Below, piece by piece: positions 20,410 through 27,964 of a DNA stretch of 64,000 bases. The position numbers and the translations under genes were made by a program. Under the pieces are notes generated by a model. It worked only from the letters and a program-made list of their open reading frames with translations. It did not search any database and was not told where the DNA came from. The first letter of the stretch is position 1, and every line of letters starts with the position of its first letter. Source of the stretch: CAWFKS01 sp963816435 (GTDB taxonomy: Bacteria > Pseudomonadota > Alphaproteobacteria > Rhizobiales > Rhizobiaceae); NCBI GenBank assembly GCA_963816435.1, contig CAWFKS010000005.1, positions 62,001 through 126,000 of the forward strand, in the 5' to 3' direction.

Positions 20410-21000
20410 TCAATAAACCGGCGGGGAGACCACCCAGACGACCACCGCCGGTTCCTCGCCGGGATTGCGCCAGCGCAGCGGCGCATTCTTGAAGCGGAAG
20501 CTGTCGCCGGCGCCGAGCTGGTGCCGCATGCCCTCGATTTCGATCTCGAACGTGCCCGACACCACGTAGCCGGCTTCCTCGGTCTTGCGCATGACCAACT
20601 CGGCGAGTTCCGCCCCCGGTGCGAACTCGCGCCGGATCATCTCGAAGCTACCGCCGAGCACCGGCGAAAGCAGTTCTTCCACGCAGCCGGATTCGCTTGG
20701 GCCAAGCGAGCGACGGCTTTCGGCCCGCACGATCGTGCCAGCCTCGCTGACGTCGGTGACGGTGCCGTGGAACAGGCTGACCGGCACCTTGAACTGTTTC
20801 GCGAAGGCCTGGAGGTCCTGAAGGGAAGGGGTGGAGAGGCCGCGTTCGACCTGGCTGAGCCAGCCGATCGAGCGATCGACCATGTCCGACATCGCGGCCA
20901 GCGTGACGCCGCGCGCCTTGCGGATGGCGCGGATATTGCGCGCCAGAACCGCGGTGGCGGTGTTCTCCGTGATTGTCTCGCCAGGTTGGGATTGCGTCAT
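20410..21000 (-). CDS. XRE family regulator with C-terminal cupin sensor domain
   Basis: 196 aa. A HTH_3 domain at about residues 20-75 (NIRAIRKARGVTLAAMSDMV) is followed by a cupin_2 sensor domain at about 120-193 ending VVWVVSPPVY. Proteins of this build (PuuR-like) usually respond to amines or amino acids and control the adjacent catabolic operon. I chose ATG 21000; an open frame extends further upstream but through the palindromic spacer. It leads the methylated-amine operon and is divergent from a nitroreductase. The palindrome 16 bases upstream is a good candidate autoregulatory operator. Confidence 0.9.
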   Translation of the reverse strand: MTQSQPGETITENTATAVLARNIRAIRKARGVTLAAMSDMVDRSIGWLSQVERGLSTPSLQDLQAFAKQFKVPVSLFHGTVTDVSEAGTIVRAESRRSLGPSESGCVEELLSPVLGGSFEMIRREFAPGAELAELVMRKTEEAGYVVSGTFEIEIEGMRHQLGAGDSFRFKNAPLRWRNPGEEPAVVVWVVSPPVY

Positions 21001-21015
21001 GAAAATCCCTTTCGA

Positions 21016-21045
21016 TTTTTCATTGGATGTGACATCTATGAAAAA
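21016..21045. promoter_or_regulatory. Candidate operator palindrome for the XRE-cupin regulator
   Basis: Near-perfect inverted repeat centred on G21031: left arm TTTTTCAT-TG-GATGT and right arm ACATC-T-ATGAAAAA, with inner GATGT/ACATC and outer TTTTTCAT/ATGAAAAA matches and one base of asymmetry. It lies 16 bases upstream of the regulator start and about 95 bases upstream of the divergent nitroreductase. Binding by this regulator is inferred from position only. Confidence 0.55.
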
Positions 21046-21060
21046 AACAAGCGGAATTTC

Positions 21061-21104
21061 ACCCGGACTTCTGCATGCAAGCTTGCGGCAATTGAAGTCC
21101 GGGT
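21061..21104. repeat. 11-bp perfect inverted repeat in the regulator/nitroreductase spacer
   Basis: Arms ACCCGGACTTC (21061-21071) and GAAGTCCGGGT (21094-21104) enclose a 22-base spacer that itself contains the 10-bp palindrome GCAAGCTTGC (21077-21086). It could be a second operator or an mRNA leader hairpin for the nitroreductase, whose start is 36 bases downstream. There is no T tract, so it is not an obvious terminator. Confidence 0.6.
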
Positions 21105-21139
21105 GCAAGCAGCGACGAGACGGCGAAGGAGCTGAACGA

Positions 21140-21871
21140 ATGCTGGCACCGAAGCCTCTGGGCGCGCAGGACGAGGACGAGAACTGGACGGCGCAGGACA
21201 AGCGCGCCGTCGACAGGGCGATCCAGACGCGCCGCTCGGTGCGAGCCTTCCTGCCCGACCCCGTCGACGAGACGCTGATCCGCGAAATCCTGGAGATCGG
21301 CAGCCGCGCACCTTCGGGAACCAACATGCAGCCCTGGCACGTCTACGTCGCCACCGGCGGCAAGCGCCAGGAGATTTCCGACGCCATCCTGAACTCGGGC
21401 ATTCGGGCCGAAAAGGCGGAGTGGGACGAGTACAAATACTATCCCGACAAGTTCTTCGAGCCTTACCTGACGCGGCGTCGCACCGTCGGCTACGCGCTCT
21501 ACAACACGCTCGGCATCGGCCGTCGCGAGGTCGAGCGCATGCGTGCCCAGCACGACCGCAATTTCGTCTTCTTCGACGCGCCGGTCGGCATGATCTTCAC
21601 CATCCACCGCGACCTCAACCAGGGGTCCTGGATCGACCACGGCATGTTCCTGCAGTCGGTGATGATCGCCGCAAGGGCGCGCGGGCTTCACACCTGCCCG
21701 CAGGCGGCTTTCGCTCCGTACCACAAGCAGATCAGGCCCGTCCTCGGCATCCCCGAGGAAGAGGTCGTGGTCTGCGGCATGGCGCTCGGCTACGAGGACA
21801 CCTCGAAGCCCGAAAACTCCTTCCGCACCGAGCGCGCGCCGGTCGACGAGTTCGTCACTTTCGTGAAGTAG
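21140..21871 (+). CDS. Nitroreductase family flavoprotein
   Basis: 243-aa FMN-dependent nitroreductase-fold protein. The N-terminal FMN-phosphate motif RRSVRAFLPDPV is followed by SRAPSGTNMQPW, and the C-terminal half has the VVCGMALGYED strand/loop. Family members reduce nitroaromatics, quinones or unsaturated carbonyls with NAD(P)H. The start ATG 21140 has AAGGAG at 21126-21131. It is divergent from the XRE-cupin regulator and 181 bases upstream of a cysteine-synthase gene. A link to the amine operon is possible through the shared spacer. Confidence 0.88.
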   Translation: MLAPKPLGAQDEDENWTAQDKRAVDRAIQTRRSVRAFLPDPVDETLIREILEIGSRAPSGTNMQPWHVYVATGGKRQEISDAILNSGIRAEKAEWDEYKYYPDKFFEPYLTRRRTVGYALYNTLGIGRREVERMRAQHDRNFVFFDAPVGMIFTIHRDLNQGSWIDHGMFLQSVMIAARARGLHTCPQAAFAPYHKQIRPVLGIPEEEVVVCGMALGYEDTSKPENSFRTERAPVDEFVTFVK

Positions 21872-21989
21872 GAATCGCACGCGCCGCAATGTCGCATGCG
21901 TTGCCGGTACCCGTGAAAATCCCGTCCTGTACAGCCTGATTGCGTGGCCGAAATTCCCGGCAAAGCGGGCGGCGGCGAAAATCCGCTCC

Positions 21990-22018
21990 TTGAAAGCCTG
22001 CCGGCCGGTCCATAGGCT
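21990..22018 (+). promoter_or_regulatory. Possible sigma-70 promoter of the cysteine synthase gene
   Basis: TTGAAA (21990-21995), a 17-base spacer, then TAGGCT (22013-22018), 34 bases before the start codon. The -35 fits the alphaproteobacterial CTTGAC-type consensus well, but the -10 is weak. Confidence 0.35.
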
Positions 22019-22052
22019 TCCACGCAAAACACCAAGAAGAACGGGACCGACG

Positions 22053-23093
22053 ATGCTTTCTTCCGTCATCGACGCCATTGGCAACACGCCGCTGATCCGC
22101 CTGCGCCGCGCCTCCGAGGAGACCGGCTGCGACATCTACGGCAAGGCCGAGTTCATGAATCCCGGCCAGTCCGTGAAGGACCGCGCCGCACTTTTCATCA
22201 TCCGCGATGCCGAGAAACGCGGGCTGCTGAAGCCCGGCGGCGTGATCGTCGAAGGCACCGCCGGCAACACCGGCATCGGCCTGACGGTGGTCGGCAAGGC
22301 GCTGGGCTACCGTTCCGTCATCGTCATTCCCGACACGCAGAGCCAGGAAAAGAAGGACGCACTGCGTCTTCTCGGCGCCGAACTGATCGAGGTGCCGGCA
22401 GTCCCCTACAAGAACCCGAACAACTACGTAAAGGTCTCGGGGCGGCTGGCGGCGCAGTTGGCGAAGTCGGAAGAGCACGGCGCCATCTGGGCAAACCAGT
22501 TCGACAATACCGCCAACCGCGACGGCCATATCCACACCACGGCGCGTGAAATCTGGGAGCAGACCGGCGGCAAGGTGGACGGCTTCGTCGCCGCTGTCGG
22601 CACCGGCGGCACGCTGGCCGGCGTGGCGGCCGGCCTGAAGGGGCACAGCGGCGACGTGAAGATCGCCATCGCCGATCCGCTGGGTGCGGCCCTCTACAGC
22701 TTCTACACCGAGGGGGAGTTCAGGTCGGAGGGAAACTCGATCACCGAGGGCATCGGCCAGGGCCGCATCACCGCCAATCTGGAAGGCTTCACCCCCGATT
22801 TCGCGTACCAGATACCGGACGCGGAGGCGCTGCCCATCATCTTCGATCTCGTCCAGGAAGAGGGGATGTGCCTGGGCGGCTCGAGCGGCATCAACATCGC
22901 TGGCGCCATCCGGCTGGCAAAGGATCTCGGCCCGGGCCACACTATCGTGACCATCCTTTGCGACTACGGCACGCGCTACCAGTCCAAGCTGTTCAACCCG
23001 CAGTTCCTTCGCGGCAAGAACCTGCCGGTTCCCGGCTGGATGGAACGTACGCCCGAGTTCGACGTGCCGTTCGAGGAGGTCCCTCAGGGCTGA
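22053..23093 (+). CDS. cysK: Cysteine synthase (O-acetylserine sulfhydrylase) family
   Basis: 346-aa fold-type II PLP enzyme that makes cysteine from O-acetylserine and sulfide. Seen: PLP Lys42 in NPGQSVKDRAA (36-46), the substrate loop EGTAGNTGIG (67-76) and the phosphate-binding GTGGT motif. At 346 aa it is longer than CysK (about 310) because of inserted loops (for example YKNPNNYVKVSGRL), as in a common rhizobial subgroup, so an alternative amino-acid substrate is possible. It overlaps the convergent lipoprotein hydrolase gene by 10 bases. Confidence 0.88.
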   Translation: MLSSVIDAIGNTPLIRLRRASEETGCDIYGKAEFMNPGQSVKDRAALFIIRDAEKRGLLKPGGVIVEGTAGNTGIGLTVVGKALGYRSVIVIPDTQSQEKKDALRLLGAELIEVPAVPYKNPNNYVKVSGRLAAQLAKSEEHGAIWANQFDNTANRDGHIHTTAREIWEQTGGKVDGFVAAVGTGGTLAGVAAGLKGHSGDVKIAIADPLGAALYSFYTEGEFRSEGNSITEGIGQGRITANLEGFTPDFAYQIPDAEALPIIFDLVQEEGMCLGGSSGINIAGAIRLAKDLGPGHTIVTILCDYGTRYQSKLFNPQFLRGKNLPVPGWMERTPEFDVPFEEVPQG

Positions 23094-24337
23094 CGCGCGG
23101 CCGGAATCAGGTCGACGGGACTGTCCTGGACCAGGCGGCCGCAATCGTTGCGCGGCGGTTCTTTGTAGAAGCGCTCTGACAGCCAGTTCGCGGCCTCCGT
23201 CGCGCTGCGCCTGGCGATCGGGCCGTGACCGGTTCCGTCATGCCAGTCGAGTGTGACCGTCTCGCCGTTGGCGCACAGGCGCCTGGCGAAATCCACGGTG
23301 ACCCTCGGCGTGACGATGGTGTCGGCCGAGCCCTGGGCAATGAAGACCGGCGCACCGGCCGGCGCATTGCCGGGCGAATTTTCGGCCAGCAGCGTCTTCC
23401 ACGGTTCGAAGTCGACGAGATCTCCGTTGATGAACTCGTCGTTGAGCGGGTGCTCGCGCATCGCCACGGTCAGAAGCTCGGGCTTCGTCTGGATGCAGGT
23501 CTCGGCGATGCGGTCGAGGCTCCTGCGTTCCGCGGCGTCCACGACATCGTCGAGTGAGGCCCCGTAGACGCGGTTCCACGACCACAGCGCGAACGAGGTG
23601 AGAATCTTGCCGGCGCGCGTCGAGTAGTCGTCCTCGAGAAGTACCGACAGGTGCGTGGCCGGGGCTGCGGCCGCGACGCCGCGCAGTTCGAGATCGGGCG
23701 CGTAGGAAGCCGCAAGCTGGCCCGTGAACAGCGCCGCGTGACCGCCCTGGGAGTGACCCCACACGGCGAATTGCGTGCCAGCGCCCGTACCCTCGATGTT
23801 TCCCGCAGCGCGCACTCCGTCGAGGACCGAGCGCGCTTCGCTCTCGCCGATGAGATAAGCGTGCGGGCCGGGCGTGCCCAAGCCTTCGTAATCGCTCGCG
23901 ACCACCACGTAGCCATGGTCGAGGAAGGTCTTCAGTCCGGGAATGCGATGATAGTAGCTGGCGTCGAGCAGCGACGGTGCGCAATTGTCCGCCACGCCGG
24001 TGGTCGGGTGAGCCCAGGCGATGACCGGCCGCTTGCCACCGGATACCAGCGGCGCATCGGGGGCGATGACCACGCCCGAGACCGCAATCGGCTGGCCGTC
24101 GAGCCCGGTCGACCGGTAGAGCACGCGCCACGCCCTGGCGCCCTCAGGCGGTTTCGGGAACGGCTCGACCCGCAGAACATGTCCGGGCTGGTTGTCGAGG
24201 AAGGCGCGCTGCCATTCGTAGAAGCTGCCCGGCAGCGGCGTCATCATGACACAGGCCGACACCAGGCCGAGCAACCCGATTGCCGCGATGTGCCGCAGCA
24301 GCCTTCTGCCGGTGGTCCGCGATTTGATATTCACCAC
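23084..24337 (-). CDS. Lipoprotein alpha/beta hydrolase (secretory lipase-like)
   Basis: About 417 aa. A GTG start at 24337 or 24334 is needed to place the signal sequence correctly: basic RTTGRRLLRH, then IAAIGLLGLVSAC with lipobox LVSAC. The catalytic triad is visible as GHSQGG (nucleophile Ser), QGSADTIV (Asp) and GTGHGP (His). The best overall fit is fungal/bacterial secretory-lipase (LIP-like) hydrolases, which act on esters or acyl glycerides at the cell envelope. It is tail to tail with cysK. Substrate unknown. Confidence 0.82.
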   Translation of the reverse strand: MVNIKSRTTGRRLLRHIAAIGLLGLVSACVMMTPLPGSFYEWQRAFLDNQPGHVLRVEPFPKPPEGARAWRVLYRSTGLDGQPIAVSGVVIAPDAPLVSGGKRPVIAWAHPTTGVADNCAPSLLDASYYHRIPGLKTFLDHGYVVVASDYEGLGTPGPHAYLIGESEARSVLDGVRAAGNIEGTGAGTQFAVWGHSQGGHAALFTGQLAASYAPDLELRGVAAAAPATHLSVLLEDDYSTRAGKILTSFALWSWNRVYGASLDDVVDAAERRSLDRIAETCIQTKPELLTVAMREHPLNDEFINGDLVDFEPWKTLLAENSPGNAPAGAPVFIAQGSADTIVTPRVTVDFARRLCANGETVTLDWHDGTGHGPIARRSATEAANWLSERFYKEPPRNDCGRLVQDSPVDLIPAARQP

Positions 24338-24494
24338 GTATTCCCGCCTCGCCGAAATCGGCGTCAAGTTTTCCCGCGTCCGCAAGCCCCTTCCTGAATG
24401 ATCCGTTTGCCCGTATTTCGTGAAGACGGGGTTTATGTGAGGGTTGCCCTCCGGCAGCCCCGAGGGCAGGCTTGAGCCGAAGCAGGGAGACTTC

Positions 24495-25229
24495 ATGCAG
24501 ACCGAAGCGTTGTTCCGCGAGGACGCCTATCTGAAGACCGCCGAGGCAAAGGTCGTCGGCATCAACGACCGCGGCGGCATCCTTCTCGACCGCACCATCT
24601 TCTACGCCACGTCCGGCGGGCAGCCGGGCGATACCGGCCGGCTGATACGAGCCGACGGATCGCAGGTGCCGATCGCTGCAACGGTGACGGGCCAGACCAA
24701 GGACGAGATCATCCACGTGCCGACTGCCGGTGCCGAGATGCCCGAGGTCGGCGAGGCCGTGACGCTGGAGATCGACTGGGAGCGGCGGCTGAAGCTGATG
24801 CGCATGCACACGGCCTGCCACCTGCTGACCGTGGTCTGCCCGTTCCCGATTACAGGGGCCGCCGTCGGCGAGGAAGAATCCCGTGTCGATTTCGACCTTT
24901 CGGATACCGGCTTTACCAAGGAAGACGTGAGCACGAAGCTGATGGAACTTGTCAGGGCCGACCATCCCGTCTTCAACCGATGGATCAGCGAGGACGAGCT
25001 CGCCGCCAATCCCGGTCTTGTGAAGTCGAAGAACGTCCGCCCGCCGGTGGGGGCGGGCCGCATCAGGCTGGTGTGCATCGGCGACCAAGGCACCGTCGAC
25101 AGCCAGCCCTGCGGCGGCACGCACGTGCGCTCGACGGCCGAGATCGGCGAAATCCATATCGGCAAGATCGAGAAGAAGGGCAGGGAGAACCGCCGCTTCC
25201 GCATCCGTTTCGGTGGGGCGCCGGCATGA
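24495..25229 (+). CDS. Alanyl-tRNA editing protein (AlaX-type)
   Basis: 244-aa free-standing editing domain that hydrolyses Ser- or Gly-tRNA(Ala) mischarged by AlaRS. The four zinc ligands are H105 and H109 in HTACH and C206 and H210 in CGGTH. The N-terminal beta-barrel (LFREDAYLKTAEAKV, TSGGQPGDTG) makes it an AlaX-M type. The start at 24495 gives the family-typical MQTEALF opening. Its stop overlaps the sseA start (ATGA at 25226-25229), a conserved rhizobial pairing. Confidence 0.92.
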   Translation: MQTEALFREDAYLKTAEAKVVGINDRGGILLDRTIFYATSGGQPGDTGRLIRADGSQVPIAATVTGQTKDEIIHVPTAGAEMPEVGEAVTLEIDWERRLKLMRMHTACHLLTVVCPFPITGAAVGEEESRVDFDLSDTGFTKEDVSTKLMELVRADHPVFNRWISEDELAANPGLVKSKNVRPPVGAGRIRLVCIGDQGTVDSQPCGGTHVRSTAEIGEIHIGKIEKKGRENRRFRIRFGGAPA

Positions 25230-26096
25230 TGGAGGACAACGTGGACGACAGGAGCCGCTTCGTGGTGTCGCCGGACTGGCTCGAGGAGCACCTGCATGAT
25301 CCGGGACTCGTGGTGGTGGACGGCGCCTGGTACCTGCCGGCGCAGAACCGCGACGCCCGGGCGGAATACGAGGCCGGCCACATCCCCGGTGCGGTGTTCT
25401 TCGACCAGGACGAGGTCGTCGATCCCGACTCCGACCTGCCGCATACCCTGCCGCAGCCGCGCGTCTTCGCACGCCACGCCTCCGCGATGGGCATCACCCG
25501 CGACGACACGATCGTGGTGCATGACGGTCCGGGCATCTTTACCGCGCCGCGCGTGTGGTGGATGTTCCGGACCATGGGCGCGCCGAACGTGTTTGTGCTC
25601 GAAGGCGGTCTCGACGGCTGGAAGGCCGACGGCCGGCCGCTGACCAGCGAGCCGACCAAGATTGCGCCGACGCATTTCGAGACGTCGTTTCGACCGGGCA
25701 GCGGTGGTCCCGCTCCCTGAGATGCGCGCGATCGTGGCAAAAGGCGCCGCGCAGATCGCCGACTGCTCGTCCCGCCGGCCGTTTCGCCGGCGCCGAGCCG
25801 GAGCCGCGCAAGGTCTGCGCTCCGGCCACATGCCCGGCGCAAGGAACATCCCGACGACGAAATTGTCGAAAGATGGAAAGTTGTTGCCGCTCAGCGAGTT
25901 GCGGGCGCTGTCTTGAATCGTCTGGCCTGGACCTTTCGAAGCCCGTCGTCACCTCCTGCGGCTCCGGCGTCTCCGCCGCCGCCATCACCCTCGCGCTGCA
26001 ATCGGTCGGACACGGCGGACAATCGGCTCTACGACGGCTCGTGGACGGAGTGGGGCGGGCTCGTCCGACACGCCGGTCGCGACGGGCGAGGCATGA
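25226..26096 (+). pseudogene. sseA: 3-mercaptopyruvate sulfurtransferase (SseA), frame broken about six times
   Basis: Two-domain rhodanese-family sulfurtransferase. The N-terminal domain is intact to about 25695 (YLPAQNRDARAEYEAGHIPG). After that the protein can be followed only by hopping frames: extra base at 25696-25698, extra T near 25764, missing G near 25812, extra T at 25913-25914, extra G near 26014, extra G near 26063. With these corrected the second domain reads through the active-site loop VTSCGSGVSAA (catalytic Cys) to a TGA at 26094 that overlaps the next gene. Amino-acid sequence between breaks is well conserved, which argues for a poorly sequenced patch rather than an old pseudogene. 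Confidence 0.85.
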
Positions 26097-26630
26097 GCCG
26101 CCGCCCGCGAACGCGTCCGCTGCTCGCCCGCGTCACGCATCTGCAGATGGACAAAGCCGCCGGCCGTGCGCGCGCCGGCGCCGCTAGGCATGCGGCTGGC
26201 TGCGATGCGCGCTGAAAACATGCCGCCGCATTTCTATCGATATCTCTACGAGCACGTGGGCAAGCCGCATCACTGGCTGCTGCGCCGCAATCTCGACGAC
26301 GAGACGCTGGCTGCGCAGATCCACGATGAAGCGACCGAGATCGAAGTCCTCTATGCCGACGGGTCGCCGGCCGGCTTCTTCGAGCTCGACCTCAGCGACC
26401 TGCCGGAACGCGTGGAAATCCGCTATTTCGGGCTGGTTCCGGAATTCCAGGGCAGGGGGCTCGGCCGCTTCTTCATCTCCTGCGCGATCCATGCGGCGTG
26501 GGCGCACGATCCGCATATCGTGACGATCAACACCAACACGCTCGACAGCCCGCGTGCCTTGCAGCTCTACCAGAAGATGGGCTTCGTGCCCGTTTCGTGG
26601 TCGGAGGTGACCATCGAGCCGTGGCTGTGA
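26093..26630 (+). CDS. GNAT family N-acetyltransferase, one probable frameshift error
   Basis: About 178 aa when corrected. ATG 26093 overlaps the sseA stop (ATGA). The first frame reads MSRRPRTRPLLARVTHLQMD, then an extra A in the AAA at 26153-26155 shifts it. The other frame continues KPPAVRAPAPLGMRLAAMRAE into HFYRYLYEHVGKPHHW and the acetyl-CoA loop VPEFQGRGLGRFF, ending at 26630. The substrate is unknown. Gene order alaX-sseA-GNAT with overlapping stops and starts suggests one operon. Confidence 0.85.
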
Positions 26631-26737
26631 TCGGCCTGGCCGGGCCGGATAGTCCGGCTCCTGTCGGTCTCAGCGCGAATTCGCCACATTGCCCGCCATT
26701 GTGAGACGGCGAACCGTATCGCCAAGAAGGAGACTGC

Positions 26738-27283
26738 ATGTTCCGCCGCATGCTCGCCGCCGTGTTGCTTGCAGCTTTCGCGCAGGGCATCGCCCTGGCG
26801 GAAGACATGCCGTCGGCGGGCCAGGTGGAGCAGGGGCTTGGCGGCGACGGGCAGGCGGCTGGGCAGGACCAGCGGGTCACGGTCGAGGAACTCAAGCGCC
26901 GGCCCGACATTCGCGGCAAGGCGCCGTCGATCGACATTTCCTCCATCAACTTCGCCTTCAATTCGGCCGTCATCCCGCCGTCGCAGTCCGGCAAGGTCAA
27001 GAATCTCGGATTGGCGCTCAGCCGGCTGATCGATCGCGAGCCGAAACTGCTCGTCCTGATCGAGGGGTACACCGATACGGTCGGTTCGGCCGCCTACAAC
27101 AAGCAGCTCTCTCAGCGCCGTGCGGCGGCCCTGAAGAGGCTCCTCGTCGACAATTACGGAATACCCGCCTCCGCGCTCGAGACCGTCGGCTACGGCGAGG
27201 AATACCTGGCGGTGCCCGACGACGGACAGGACCCGCGCAACCGGCGTGTCACGCTGCGCCGCATCGACGGCCTGGTGAAATAG
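26738..27283 (+). CDS. OmpA family exported protein
   Basis: 181 aa. A Sec signal peptide (MFRRMLAAVLLAAFAQGIALA, cleavage after about residue 21) is followed by a short linker and a C-terminal OmpA-like peptidoglycan-binding domain (about residues 70-175: IDISSINFAFNSA, LIEGYTDTVGSAAYN, LSQRRAAALKRLL, GYGEEYL). It is too short to contain a beta-barrel, so it is a periplasmic cell-wall-associated protein rather than a porin. It has its own gap upstream. Confidence 0.9.
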   Translation: MFRRMLAAVLLAAFAQGIALAEDMPSAGQVEQGLGGDGQAAGQDQRVTVEELKRRPDIRGKAPSIDISSINFAFNSAVIPPSQSGKVKNLGLALSRLIDREPKLLVLIEGYTDTVGSAAYNKQLSQRRAAALKRLLVDNYGIPASALETVGYGEEYLAVPDDGQDPRNRRVTLRRIDGLVK

Positions 27284-27363
27284 GTCCTCCGGCAGGTTTC
27301 GGGTGGCGCAGCCGCGAAGCGGGGCCCAGGATCGCGCAATCGATCCGCCCGGGAGCCAAGACC

Positions 27364-27840
27364 ATGCACACCGACATCCGCTTTCTCGCAATGCCCACCG
27401 CCGATGCCCGTGCCTTCCAGCGCGGCGCGACCGATGCCTATGGCCTGCCGCCGGAGCGGAAGATTTCCGAAGGAGGCGGCGTTCCTTGCCGGCACTGCCT
27501 GCGCCAGGTGGCGGCCGGCGAGGACTATCTCGTCCTCGCCTACCGGCCATTTCCCGCGCTCCAGCCCTATGCCGAAACCGGGCCCATCTTCCTGCATGCG
27601 GAGGAATGCGAACGCGCGCGGGAGGCCGAAATCCTGCCTGAGATATTCCACGACACGCCCGATTACATCGTGCGTGGCTACGGTTCCGACGACCGCATCG
27701 TCTACGGGACTGGCGCAGTCACGCCGACGTCCGAGATCGTCGGCCGCGCACGCGAATTGTTCGAACGGCCGGACATCGCCTACGTCCACGTGCGCTCGGC
27801 CCGCAACAACTGCTTCCAGTGCCGGGTCGAGCGCGGGTGA
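27364..27840 (+). CDS. DUF1203 family protein
   Basis: 158 aa matching the DUF1203 layout: FLAMPTADARAFQRG opening, PCRHCLRQVAAGEDYLVLAY, a central GPIFLHAEECER segment, and the diagnostic ending IAYVHVRSARNNCFQCRVER. Conserved cysteines (CRHC, NNCFQC) suggest a metal or redox role, but none has been established. Start ATG 27364. It is separated from the convergent ald gene by a bidirectional terminator. Confidence 0.85.
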   Translation: MHTDIRFLAMPTADARAFQRGATDAYGLPPERKISEGGGVPCRHCLRQVAAGEDYLVLAYRPFPALQPYAETGPIFLHAEECERAREAEILPEIFHDTPDYIVRGYGSDDRIVYGTGAVTPTSEIVGRARELFERPDIAYVHVRSARNNCFQCRVERG

Positions 27841-27887
27841 GGCGAGCACTCGGCCGGCGCGGCGCCGTCGGGAAACGATGTGACGAA

Positions 27888-27928
27888 GAAAAAGGCCGCC
27901 GGCGAGATGTCGCCGACGGCCTCTTTTT
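27888..27928. terminator. Bidirectional terminator between DUF1203 gene and ald
   Basis: Stem GGCCG-C-CGGCGA / TCGCCG-A-CGGCC (27894-27905 and 27910-27921, one mismatch), loop GATG, preceded by AAGAAAAA and followed by TCTTTTT. It can serve both the plus-strand gene ending at 27840 and the minus-strand ald gene ending at 27965. Confidence 0.85.
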
Positions 27929-27964
27929 CCGCGCAGGAGGAGCACGCGGAAGGTGCGGGAATCA

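Noticed and set aside
17884..21135. A 1083-codon plus-strand frame across the dehydrogenase-like gene and its regulator
   Set aside because: It runs antisense across two genuine genes and their spacer, and the translation is low-complexity Arg/Asp/Gly-rich with no motif.
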